A stretch of DNA of 64,000 nucleotides from Methylomonas rapida (lineage in GTDB: Bacteria > Pseudomonadota > Gammaproteobacteria > Methylococcales > Methylomonadaceae), in the NCBI RefSeq assembly GCF_024360925.2, contig NZ_CP113517.1, positions 620,001-684,000 on the forward strand, given 5' to 3'. Of the stretch, positions 42,327 through 50,977 are shown one piece after another; the first letter of the stretch is position 1; every line of letters starts with the position of its first letter. Under the pieces are notes generated by a model. The model had not been told where the DNA came from. It searched no databases and was given only the letters and a program-made list of their open reading frames with translations. The translations under genes and the position numbers were made by a program.

Positions 42327-45300
42327 TCATCTGTCCGATAAATCCAACAGTCTACTTAGGGCAAGACCCGCATCGACAAAACGGTAATTGGCAATTTGTT
42401 TTTTGATCTGTAACAGGGCGTCGATCAGCGCCGTATCGTTAATGCCGGATAGAATCAGCTCCAGCTGCTGGTCGGCATCCGAGTCGAAAGCCTGCAGCTT
42501 TTCCAGCAAGATTTTCAGTTGCTCGTCTGTTTCGGTCGCCGAAAATAGCCTTTGCGGTTTGGGTAAGGCGGTTGCCGCGGCCGACAAGGTGCCGCGAATA
42601 CCGTTGATGACCCTGGTGAATTCCGCGTGGGTAAGCTGACATAATTTGTTGATCATCAGGCCATTTTCGATGTTAGAGTCGGAATCTGCAAGTGATTCCT
42701 CAAGTCGAATCAAATGTCCTTGTAGCTGGATGGCGCCTAATGAGCCGGCCAGGCCCTTCAGTGTGTGCACCAGCTGCCGCGCGCTGGCTTTGTTGCCGGC
42801 TGCCAGGGTTTGTTCGACTTCGCTCATGCTGTCGGCATGGTTTTCGGCAAACTTTTGTAAAATCTTCCGGTAAACGGCGGTGTCGCCGGCGGTATGAACC
42901 AGGCCAATCGCAGTGTCTATGCCGTATAGATAAGGAATCTCCTCGTTATTGTGCGGTATGCTGCTTATCATGTCGTTGACCACGCGATTGGGCTTAACCC
43001 ATTTGACTAGGGTGCTGTAAAGGGTTTCCGGTAAAATGGGCTTGCCGATGAAATCATCCATGCCGGCCTGCAAGCACTTGTTGCGGTCATCGTTCATGAC
43101 ATTGGCGGTCATCGCAATCACGGGCAGCGCGGCGCAATGAGGCAATTTGCGCAGATTGCGCGTCGCTTGATAACCATCCATCACGGGCATTTGCACATCC
43201 ATCAAGACGCAATCGTAATGGTGTTCCGCCAGTTTACTCAAGGCGATTTCGCCGTTTTCGGCGCAATCGACCTGAAAATGTGCCTGAGTCAACAGTTCCG
43301 TGGCGACGATACGATTGACTTCGTTGTCTTCCACCAGAAGGATGCGGGCGTCACGAATGTATTGTAACCTGCTGGTGTCGGCATTCTTGTGCAAGCGGGT
43401 CGGAAATTGGTGGATGTCGCCGCTATCGGCCACGCCCAGTGTCACGCTGAAGCTGAAACTGGAACCGACATTGAGCTGGCTGCTGACCTGAATGTCGCCC
43501 CCCATTTGTTCCACCAATTGCTTGCAAATCGCCAGACCCAGTCCGCTGCCGCCATAGTGACGGGACACACTGCTGTCGCCCTGAGTAAAAGAGCGGAACA
43601 ATTTGCTCTGCTGCTCTGGGGTCATGCCTATGCCGGTATCGCTGATGCTGAATTCCAGCCGGATTTCATTCGCCGTGCGGCTCAGTTCGCGTAGCGACAC
43701 TTGGATTTGGCCGTGCTTGGTGAATTTAATCGCATTGCCGATCAGATTGATCAATATTTGTCGCAAGCGCTGTGGATCGCCGATCACGGCAGGGTAGGGC
43801 CGGGTGAATTCGGGACGGAGCAATTTCAGATGCTTGCGGTGGCATAATTCCGACATGATAGAAAAGACCTGGTCCAGCGTATCCTCCAGCAGGAACGGCA
43901 TTGCTTCCAGCGTGAGTTTGCCTGATTCCATCTTGGAGATGTCCAGAATGTCGTCGATCAGATTCATCAGGTCATGGGCGGCTGCCTCGACCCGTTCGAG
44001 GTAATCGCGCTGCTTGGAGGACAGTGGACTGTTCAGGCAAAGTTCTATCAGGCCGACGATGGCGTTCATCGGCGTGCGGATCTCATGGCTCATGTTGGCG
44101 AGAAACTCGGATTTGACCTGAGTGGCTTTCTCCGCCTCTTGTTTGGCGTCGAGCAGATGTTGTTCGATTTCCAGGCGCTCACTGATGTCCTGCATGGTGC
44201 CTTGGATGCCGATGGCCGGCTGTTTGTCGCCCTTGATGACCTTGCCGCGCTGGTGTACATGACGAATTTTGCCGTTGCTCAGGACGATGCGATGCGTGAA
44301 ATCGATAGGGCTGTCGGAGGTGGCGTTTTGCAGCACCCTCTTGACCAGGTTTCTGTCGTCAGGATGCACGAGCTGCGTCAGAATGCCGGCAAACGATGGA
44401 ATGAAGTTGGCCCGGCTGGTACCGGTGATGCGGTACATTTCATCCGACCAGCTGAACACGTTTTCCGACCAGAGCCATTGCCAATCACCAATATGCGAGA
44501 TGCTTTGCGCGTCGATCAATCGTTGCCTTTGAATTTCCAGCGCGCGCATGGCGGCGGATCTTTCCAGTTCCGCGGTGATTTGGGCAGCGAACAATCTGAG
44601 GATGTCTTCGGCAAACTGCGGATCGGGGATGGCTTGCCGATACATCGCCACTACATAGCCAAAAAATTGCTGGCGTTCGTTTTGCAAGGGTATGCCGATG
44701 AAGCCCTGGATGTCATGGCTGCTCAGCCACAGGTCTTCCGGGAAATAAAAGCAGACATTCCGGGGATGGCAACAAGTCTTGCCGGTTGCCAGCTGGGCGC
44801 AAACGCTGGGGTGCATGTCATAGAGCCGGTTGTCGACCGATGGGGTTTGGCTGCACGACGACAGGACCTGGCAAGTGCCGGCAGGCTGTATTTCAGCTAT
44901 CAAGGCATAGTCCGCGGCCAGGGTTTCCGCCGCCAGCAGGGTCAGATTGTCCAGTGTCGTCGTGGCGCGTTTCTCCGACACGCTGGATATGATGTTGCGG
45001 ATGGCGCTAGATTGCTGGCGCTGGCGGGTAATGTCGGTCACCAGGCCGTGATAGCCGATGACTTGGCCGTCTTCGTTTCGGCTGAGGGCTTTATGGTCCT
45101 GCACCCACTTGATGCTGCCGTTGGCGGCGATGATTCGATAGGGCTGATGGGCGACTTCCTGGCAATCCGGCAGGTTGCGGCAGCTGTTGAGTTCCTCGTT
45201 GAACCTGGCCTGGTCGTCGGGGTGAATCAGGCTCAGGTAGAATATGTTCCCGTTCGCTATTTGGCTGGTCGTGTAGCCCAATAACTGATGGACGTTTTCG

Positions 45301-46325
45301 GTGGCGAATTCGATTTGCAAGCCTTCGTTGCCGTGCCATTTCAATACGACGGAAGGGCTTTGGCTGATGATTTGGTAGGCCTTTTGCAGGTTTTTTTCAA
45401 ATTGTTTGCGTTTGCTGATGTTTTGATGCGTGCCGCAGAGTCGAGTGGCTTTTCCGCTGACCGGGTCATGTTCGACTACCGAGCCAGAACCTTGAATCCA
45501 TACCCAGTGCCCGTCCTTGTGGCGCATACGAAATTCCACCACATAGGGTGTGTGCGATTCGATATGGCTGGCAATCAGTTCGCGCACTCGGTCGCGATCT
45601 TCGGGATGAATGCGGTGATCCCAATCGCTGACGTAATTGTCCAGGTCTTCCTGCTGCAAGCCCAGCATGTCCAGCCAGCGTTGATTGACTCGATGCTTGC
45701 CGGTGGCGTAGTCCCAATCCCAATAGCCTAATTCCGCGCCGTTGATCACTAGCGACAATTGTCGTTCGGCCTGCTTGCAGGCGGTGATGTCGACATGCAG
45801 TTGCAGCCAGAGATCCGGGTGGTCGGGCGACAAGCCGCTCAAGGATATTTGCTGCCAGTGCTGTTCCGAGAAGGCAAGCTCCGTGGCTGGCAAAGGTTTT
45901 CCGGCCTTGATGTGTTGGCAAAGCAGGCATTCGCCAATGTCGGTCGCGGCGGGGTGAAACCAGGCGTGTACGGGGTGATCGATCAAAACCCGGCGGGGTT
46001 GCGCGACGGAGGCCGCGGCAGCGGGATTGAGGTCGCGAATGATGCCTTGACGATCGACCACGACGGCCGGCAGCGGCAACTCCGCAAAGCCAAGGGGTAT
46101 GTTTTTTTGCTGAAACGGGGTTTTGCTGGTTCGAGTCAGGCTGTAGCCCAGGCCCAATATCCCCAAACCGGCCATCGCCGCGCGTAAGTATGCAAAAGGT
46201 GTTTGCTCGCCACCGGATAGCAGTTCATGCGCCGTCATGGCCAGTTCCGCCGTAAACAACATGACCGCCAGCAACAGGATGATGCGTAATTTGCGCTCGC
46301 AGGCTGGCGTAACTGTCGTACTCAT
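42327..46325 (-). CDS. Large hybrid sensor histidine kinase (PAS-GAF-HK-REC-Hpt)
   Basis: 1332 aa. N-terminal membrane segments (about residues 10-65), then PAS domains (about 75-190, 190-310, 315-435), a GAF domain (about 450-600), another PAS (about 605-725), HisKA with the phosphorylated His in FLANMSHEIRTPMNAI (about 750), an HATPase domain ending near 980, a receiver (LLVEDNEVNR, VLMDVQMPVMDGY; about 1010-1130) and a C-terminal Hpt domain (LVHTLKGLAGSLG, about 1200). The first PAS has ECLLCQHI and the GAF has clustered cysteines (CAQ..., CCHPRNVC). A multistep phosphorelay feeding the next gene's receiver is likely. Confidence 0.92.
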   Translation of the reverse strand: MSTTVTPACERKLRIILLLAVMLFTAELAMTAHELLSGGEQTPFAYLRAAMAGLGILGLGYSLTRTSKTPFQQKNIPLGFAELPLPAVVVDRQGIIRDLNPAAAASVAQPRRVLIDHPVHAWFHPAATDIGECLLCQHIKAGKPLPATELAFSEQHWQQISLSGLSPDHPDLWLQLHVDITACKQAERQLSLVINGAELGYWDWDYATGKHRVNQRWLDMLGLQQEDLDNYVSDWDHRIHPEDRDRVRELIASHIESHTPYVVEFRMRHKDGHWVWIQGSGSVVEHDPVSGKATRLCGTHQNISKRKQFEKNLQKAYQIISQSPSVVLKWHGNEGLQIEFATENVHQLLGYTTSQIANGNIFYLSLIHPDDQARFNEELNSCRNLPDCQEVAHQPYRIIAANGSIKWVQDHKALSRNEDGQVIGYHGLVTDITRQRQQSSAIRNIISSVSEKRATTTLDNLTLLAAETLAADYALIAEIQPAGTCQVLSSCSQTPSVDNRLYDMHPSVCAQLATGKTCCHPRNVCFYFPEDLWLSSHDIQGFIGIPLQNERQQFFGYVVAMYRQAIPDPQFAEDILRLFAAQITAELERSAAMRALEIQRQRLIDAQSISHIGDWQWLWSENVFSWSDEMYRITGTSRANFIPSFAGILTQLVHPDDRNLVKRVLQNATSDSPIDFTHRIVLSNGKIRHVHQRGKVIKGDKQPAIGIQGTMQDISERLEIEQHLLDAKQEAEKATQVKSEFLANMSHEIRTPMNAIVGLIELCLNSPLSSKQRDYLERVEAAAHDLMNLIDDILDISKMESGKLTLEAMPFLLEDTLDQVFSIMSELCHRKHLKLLRPEFTRPYPAVIGDPQRLRQILINLIGNAIKFTKHGQIQVSLRELSRTANEIRLEFSISDTGIGMTPEQQSKLFRSFTQGDSSVSRHYGGSGLGLAICKQLVEQMGGDIQVSSQLNVGSSFSFSVTLGVADSGDIHQFPTRLHKNADTSRLQYIRDARILLVEDNEVNRIVATELLTQAHFQVDCAENGEIALSKLAEHHYDCVLMDVQMPVMDGYQATRNLRKLPHCAALPVIAMTANVMNDDRNKCLQAGMDDFIGKPILPETLYSTLVKWVKPNRVVNDMISSIPHNNEEIPYLYGIDTAIGLVHTAGDTAVYRKILQKFAENHADSMSEVEQTLAAGNKASARQLVHTLKGLAGSLGAIQLQGHLIRLEESLADSDSNIENGLMINKLCQLTHAEFTRVINGIRGTLSAAATALPKPQRLFSATETDEQLKILLEKLQAFDSDADQQLELILSGINDTALIDALLQIKKQIANYRFVDAGLALSRLLDLSDR

Positions 46326-46407
46326 TTCTTATCCGCTGAAAAGGTGGCCGCTGACTCAATCTTAAACCGCGGGACGTCGCAGGACAATGCCGACCTGACT
46401 TGCCGGT

Positions 46408-47394
46408 TCAGGCAATACGAATCTTATGCGCGGCACCGGCTTGTTCCTGCACCAATTTCGGCACCAGATAGCCGGGCAGTCTTTGCTGCAAGGTTTGCAT
46501 CAACTGCCGCGCCCGATTCAATGTCACTTCAAAATGCCCCACGCCGGCCGCGCGATCCAGGCAATGCAGGTAATAAGGCAAGATGCCGAAACCAAACAGT
46601 TTTTCGCTGAGCGTGCAGAGTGTGTCGCTGTCGTCATTGACGTCTTTCAGCAAAACGCTTTGATTCAACAACGTGACCCCATGCATGGCCAGTTGCCGGC
46701 AAGCGTCGCCGACCTCGGTGCTCAATTCGTTTGGGTGATTGGCGTGTAAAACCAGGATGACTTTTTGCGGCAGGCCGGCCAGCGTTTCCAGCAAAGCCGG
46801 CGTAATTCGAGCCGGCAGGACCACGGGAATGCGGCTATGGATACGGATACGCTGGACGTGGGCTATGGCGCTGATGCGGAGAAGCAGATTTTCGAGTTTG
46901 TCGTCGTTCAGCAGCAAGGGGTCGCCGCCGCTGAGTATGACTTCGGCGATGTCGTCGCGCTCGGCGATGTAAGTGAGCGCTTTATCCAGTTTTTGACTGG
47001 ATAACTGCAGTTCCTGATAGGGGAAATGGCGGCGAAAACAGTAACGGCAATGCACCGCACAAGCGCCGGTCGCAATCAGCAGCACGCGGCCATGATACTT
47101 GTGGATCACGCCCGCTTCGGCCACGGCATCCAGGTCACCGACCGGGTCGAGGCTGAAGCCCGGAAATTGTTGCAATTCCTGTTGCACGGGTAAAACCTGT
47201 CGCAACAACGGATCGGCGGGATTGCCTTTTTCCATGCAGGCGACGAATCCGCGCGGTACGCGCAGCGGAAAATCCTTGAATTCAGGTAATAGTGGCAGGC
47301 TGGCTGGATCGATCTGTAGCTGCCGACACAAGGCATCGATGCTCGAAAAAGCCTCGGCAAGCTGGCGTTGCCAAGGGGCGGTGGGGGTGTTCAA
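46408..47394 (-). CDS. epmB: EF-P lysine 2,3-aminomutase (radical SAM)
   Basis: 328 aa. The radical-SAM cluster motif CAVHCRYC is near residue 115, followed by [21 protein letters not shown] and [11 protein letters not shown] are KamA-family. EpmB makes (R)-beta-lysine, which EpmA attaches to EF-P. Shorter than clostridial lysine aminomutase, as expected for EpmB. Divergent from efp across 74 bases. Confidence 0.9.
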   Translation of the reverse strand: MNTPTAPWQRQLAEAFSSIDALCRQLQIDPASLPLLPEFKDFPLRVPRGFVACMEKGNPADPLLRQVLPVQQELQQFPGFSLDPVGDLDAVAEAGVIHKYHGRVLLIATGACAVHCRYCFRRHFPYQELQLSSQKLDKALTYIAERDDIAEVILSGGDPLLLNDDKLENLLLRISAIAHVQRIRIHSRIPVVLPARITPALLETLAGLPQKVILVLHANHPNELSTEVGDACRQLAMHGVTLLNQSVLLKDVNDDSDTLCTLSEKLFGFGILPYYLHCLDRAAGVGHFEVTLNRARQLMQTLQQRLPGYLVPKLVQEQAGAAHKIRIA

Positions 47395-47429
47395 TGCGGC
47401 TCCGGTTTCCGAATAAAATCCATATCCAT

Positions 47430-47435
47430 TATAAT
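47430..47435 (+). promoter_or_regulatory. Probable -10 box of efp
   Basis: TATAAT lies 33 bases before the efp start, with a weak -35 (TTCCGA, 47407-47412) at 17-base spacing. AGGA lies just upstream of the ATG. Confidence 0.5.
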
Positions 47436-47468
47436 CGTCCGACTTATTGTTTGTTTCACGAGGAAAAA

Positions 47469-48038
47469 ATGGCGACTTTTAGCACCAACGAGTTTAGAGG
47501 CGGTTTGAAAATCATGCTGGACAACGATCCTTGTTCCATTATCGAGAACGAGTTCGTCAAGCCAGGTAAAGGCCAAGCCTTTAACCGGGTCAAAATCCGT
47601 AACCTGAAAACCGGCCGCGTCATCGAGCGCACCTTCAAGTCCGGTGAGACCGTGGAAGGCGCCGACGTCGTCGATAGAGACATGCAGTATTTGTACAACG
47701 ACGGTGAATTCTTTCATTTCATGGTGCCCGACACGTTCGAGCAATATCAAGCGGACAAAAACGCGGTGGGCGAAGCCATCAAATGGCTGAAAGAGCAGGA
47801 TATGTGCACGCTGACGCTGTGGAACGATTCGCCGCTGTCCGTCACGCCGCCCAACTTCGTCGAACTGGCGATTACCGAAACCGACCCAGGCCTAAAGGGC
47901 GATACCTCGGGCGGCGGCGGCAAGCCTGCAACCTTGGAAACCGGCGCCGTCGTGCGCGTGCCATTGTTCGTGCAAATCGGCGAGGTGATCCGGGTCGATA
48001 CCCGTACCGGCGAATACGTTTCCCGCGCCAAAGAATAG
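47469..48038 (+). CDS. efp: Translation elongation factor P
   Basis: 189 aa, full length. Three OB-like domains; the lysine to be modified is K34 in the loop KPGKGQA. Relieves ribosome stalling at consecutive prolines. The ATG at 47469 gives the family start [12 protein letters not shown]; a longer in-frame extension upstream overlaps epmB and the promoter. Stop TAG overlaps the GTG of epmA. Confidence 0.97.
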   Translation: MATFSTNEFRGGLKIMLDNDPCSIIENEFVKPGKGQAFNRVKIRNLKTGRVIERTFKSGETVEGADVVDRDMQYLYNDGEFFHFMVPDTFEQYQADKNAVGEAIKWLKEQDMCTLTLWNDSPLSVTPPNFVELAITETDPGLKGDTSGGGGKPATLETGAVVRVPLFVQIGEVIRVDTRTGEYVSRAKE

Positions 48039-49006
48039 TGGCCGGCCCCTGGCAGCCGGCGGCGGATATGCTGCGACTGCGACAACGCGCGCGGTTGCTG
48101 GCCGAGGTCCGCCAGTTTTTTGCCGAGCGCGACGTGCTGGAGGTGGAAACGCCCTTGTTATGTCGCGCCACCGGCACCGATCCCAATCTGGATTTTTTCT
48201 CCAGCCAGTTTCATAGTCCGCCGCACGCTAAACCTCTGTTTTTGCAAACGTCGCCCGAGTTTGCGATGAAAAGGCTGCTGGCGGCGGGCAGCGGCAGCAT
48301 TTATCAAATCTGCAAGGCCTTTCGCAACGGCGAGGCCGGCCGCTTTCACAATCCCGAATTCACGATACTGGAATGGTATCGCGTCGGTTTCGATTTACAG
48401 CAATTGATGAATGAAGTCGCCGACTTGCTGTCGTCGGTGCTGCCACCCATGCAAACGCTGCAAACCAGCTATCGGCAGTTGTTTGTCCAGGTCACGGGCC
48501 TTGATCCTCTGCTGTTCGAGCGCTCGGCTTATCGGCAATTCGGCTTGGAACACGGCTTGCCGGAAGCCGACGCTTTGTGCGGCGACGATCATGCATTGTG
48601 GCTGGATTTGTTGTTTAGCCATTGCGTGCAAAAAAACATGCCCGGCGATACGGTGTGCCTGGTGCATGATTATCCGGCCATCCAGTCGTCGCTGGCGCGC
48701 ATTCATCCCGATGACTGCCGTATCGCGCAGCGTTTTGAAGTCTTCATCAACGGCATGGAACTCGGCAACGGCTTTTACGAGCTTTGCGACGCCGCCGAAC
48801 AGGAGGCGCGGTTTGACAAGGAAATCGCCTATCGCGCGGCGCATGGGTTGGCGGCTGTAGAGAAGGATGCCTTGTTTCTGCAAGCCTTGCAAGCCGGGTT
48901 GCCCGAGTGCAGCGGGGTGGCGATTGGCCTGGATCGCTTGTTGATGATCGCTTGCGGTTGTGATTCCATCGAAGAGGTATTGGCCTTTCCCATCGCCAGG
49001 GCCTGA
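48038..49006 (+). CDS. epmA: EF-P--(R)-beta-lysine ligase (GenX/PoxA)
   Basis: 322 aa, a class-II lysyl-tRNA synthetase-like core without the anticodon-binding domain. FLQTSPEFAMKRLLAAG, IYQICKAFRNGE, NPEFTILEWYR and GIDRLLM-like GLDRLLMIACG are present. Attaches beta-lysine to EF-P K34. The GTG overlapping the efp stop is used; an ATG ten codons later is an alternative. With epmB next door, the whole modification set is together. Confidence 0.93.
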   Translation: MAGPWQPAADMLRLRQRARLLAEVRQFFAERDVLEVETPLLCRATGTDPNLDFFSSQFHSPPHAKPLFLQTSPEFAMKRLLAAGSGSIYQICKAFRNGEAGRFHNPEFTILEWYRVGFDLQQLMNEVADLLSSVLPPMQTLQTSYRQLFVQVTGLDPLLFERSAYRQFGLEHGLPEADALCGDDHALWLDLLFSHCVQKNMPGDTVCLVHDYPAIQSSLARIHPDDCRIAQRFEVFINGMELGNGFYELCDAAEQEARFDKEIAYRAAHGLAAVEKDALFLQALQAGLPECSGVAIGLDRLLMIACGCDSIEEVLAFPIARA

Positions 49007-49036
49007 AGTCAAGCGGCCTCTGCGTTGAAATGTTCC

Positions 49037-49060
49037 GTGGGAGCGACGCCCCGTCGCGAT
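49037..49060 (+). repeat. REP-like palindromic element, single copy
   Basis: GTGGGAGCGACGCCCCGTCGCGAT forms an imperfect hairpin (GCGACG...CGTCGC); the same sequence recurs near 58907-58966 in inverted pairs. Located in the 256-base gap after epmA, which holds no gene; a second weak inverted repeat (TTCAG(T/C)CCCCT, about 49089 and 49141) also lies there. Confidence 0.65.
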
Positions 49061-49262
49061 TCTAGGCTTTAACTCGCAGCATAAGTATTCAGTCCCCTTT
49101 TTCAAACAGGAATGCCCAATTGCCGACTTCTTTTCGAGGAGGGGGCTGAACACCACATCACAGCCTGATTCAATCCGAGAAAAGGCCCGAAGAAATCACC
49201 TGCGTTTTAGATGGCCTTCAGTATAATCGGCATAGCTACCGACACCATTTACGAGGGCACCC

Positions 49263-50192
49263 ATGTTCGATATCCAAGCTTTTTTTGAAAGGTATTATCT
49301 GCGCTTGCAGGCTCATCCGCAGTATCTGAGATTGATGATGTTGCCGACGCTGCAGCGTTGGGGCGCGATTGCCGGGCTTTTCATCGCCAGTCAGATCGTG
49401 GTGTTCGGCAGCCTGTATCTGCTTTTTGGCAAGATCGTCGTGGTGGGTTTTCTGGCCAGTATCCTGGCGGGTTTGGCCACCGGCGTAGGGGCATTGCCCG
49501 CCTTGTTTTTCAAGGATATTTCCCCCCGGTTATTCAACAGCATGCTGGGTGCGGCGGCGGGCGTCATGTTGGCGGCGACGGCGTTTTCGTTATTGGTGCC
49601 GGGCATGGATTATGGCGAGCAAATCTGGCCGGGCAAAGGTTTGTTGATCGTGTCTGCCGGCATGTTGCTGGGTGCGCTGTTTTTGCATTTTGCCGATGAA
49701 AAACTGCCGCATCTGCACTTCGACGCGGTGGCCGATGAAAGCCTGGACTCCCTGCAGAAAATTTCCTTATTCATCATCGCGATTACGATTCATAACTTCC
49801 CGGAAGGCATGTCGGTCGGCGTCAGTTTCGGTTCCGGCGACATGAAAAACGGGCTGGTGTTGTCGATTGCGATTGCCTTGCAAAACCTGCCGGAAGGTTT
49901 GGCCGTCGCCTTGCCGCTGGTGGGCTTGGGCTATAACAAATGGAAGGCCGTGGCGATTGCGACCTTGACCGGCTTGGTGGAGCCTGTTGGCGGTCTGCTC
50001 GGCATCACGATGGTGACGGTGTTTTCCTCGGTATTGCCGGTGGCGATGGGCTTTGCCGCTGGTGCGATGTTGTTCGTGATCAGCGAGGAAATCATTCCGG
50101 AAACGCATGCCAGGGGCCGTTCGCGCGTCGCCACGTTTTCGTTGATGATCGGTTTCATCATCATGATGATGCTGGACAAAATCTTGGGATAA
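49263..50192 (+). CDS. ZIP-family metal transporter
   Basis: 309 aa with about eight membrane helices. The ZIP metal-site motifs are TIHNFPEGMSVG in helix IV and QNLPEGLAVALP in helix V; VISEEIIPETH lies near the C-terminus. N-terminal extension of ~60 residues before the core. Probably brings Zn2+ (or other divalent ions) into the cytoplasm, as GufA/ZupT relatives do. Next gene is also a cation transporter family. Confidence 0.9.
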   Translation: MFDIQAFFERYYLRLQAHPQYLRLMMLPTLQRWGAIAGLFIASQIVVFGSLYLLFGKIVVVGFLASILAGLATGVGALPALFFKDISPRLFNSMLGAAAGVMLAATAFSLLVPGMDYGEQIWPGKGLLIVSAGMLLGALFLHFADEKLPHLHFDAVADESLDSLQKISLFIIAITIHNFPEGMSVGVSFGSGDMKNGLVLSIAIALQNLPEGLAVALPLVGLGYNKWKAVAIATLTGLVEPVGGLLGITMVTVFSSVLPVAMGFAAGAMLFVISEEIIPETHARGRSRVATFSLMIGFIIMMMLDKILG

Positions 50193-50290
50193 GCCAGAAA
50201 AAGGCGAATGAAACAGGAAGAAAGCCAAGTGTTTTTCTTGGGCTGTTAAGCTGATTTCGCCTTCGCCCTTTCATTTTTCACTTTTGCTCT

Positions 50291-50941
50291 ATGGATTTTC
50301 TAGCTCGCTTCATTGGATATTTGCACGATCTTCCCCAGCTCTCCGCTACCGCGGCGACCAGTTTTGCCCTGATCGCCGCGGCGGAAATCGGCGACAAGAG
50401 TCAATTGGTGTGCATGACGCTGGCCTCGCGGCATCGTGCGACTCCGGTGATATGGGGCGCCATCGCCGCCTTTGCCTTTTTGAATACACTGGCCGTGGTG
50501 TTTGGCGTGGCGATTGCCAAATGGTTGCCGGAATATCTGGTGGCCGCGATTGTGGCGCTGTTGTTTGCCGGTTTTGGCTTGCATGCTTTGTTGAACCATG
50601 ACGAGGATGACGATGACGAAGACGTCGTGGAAAAAAGCGGGCACAGCATCTTTTTTACTACGTTTTTGCTGATAACCGTGGCGGAATTCGGCGACAAGAC
50701 CCAATTGGCGGTCGTGGCCTTCAGCAGTACCGCGTCGCCATTGGCTGTCTGGCTGGGTTCGACAATCGCCCTGGCCTTTACCTCCGGGCTGGGCGTGCTG
50801 GCGGGGCGCACGGTACTGCAGCGCATGCCGCTGGTGCTATTGCACAAAATCAGCGGCTTGATGTTTTTGTTGTTGGCCGGTATTGCCGCATACAAGGCTT
50901 TCGCGGGGTGGCAGGCGGCCGGATTCTCTCTGGTGTTTTAG
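50291..50941 (+). CDS. GDT1/TMEM165 (UPF0016) family cation transporter
   Basis: 216 aa. Two copies of the family motif E-x-G-D-(K/R)-(S/T): EIGDKSQLV (about residues 32-40) and EFGDKTQLA (about 129-137), in an inverted repeat of three helices each, separated by an acidic loop (DEDDDDEDVVEKSGH). Bacterial members export Mn2+ or transport Ca2+. 98 bases after the ZIP gene. Confidence 0.9.
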   Translation: MDFLARFIGYLHDLPQLSATAATSFALIAAAEIGDKSQLVCMTLASRHRATPVIWGAIAAFAFLNTLAVVFGVAIAKWLPEYLVAAIVALLFAGFGLHALLNHDEDDDDEDVVEKSGHSIFFTTFLLITVAEFGDKTQLAVVAFSSTASPLAVWLGSTIALAFTSGLGVLAGRTVLQRMPLVLLHKISGLMFLLLAGIAAYKAFAGWQAAGFSLVF

Positions 50942-50977
50942 TAATGGACTGGCAGGTTGGGCGCATGAGGTTTTAAC

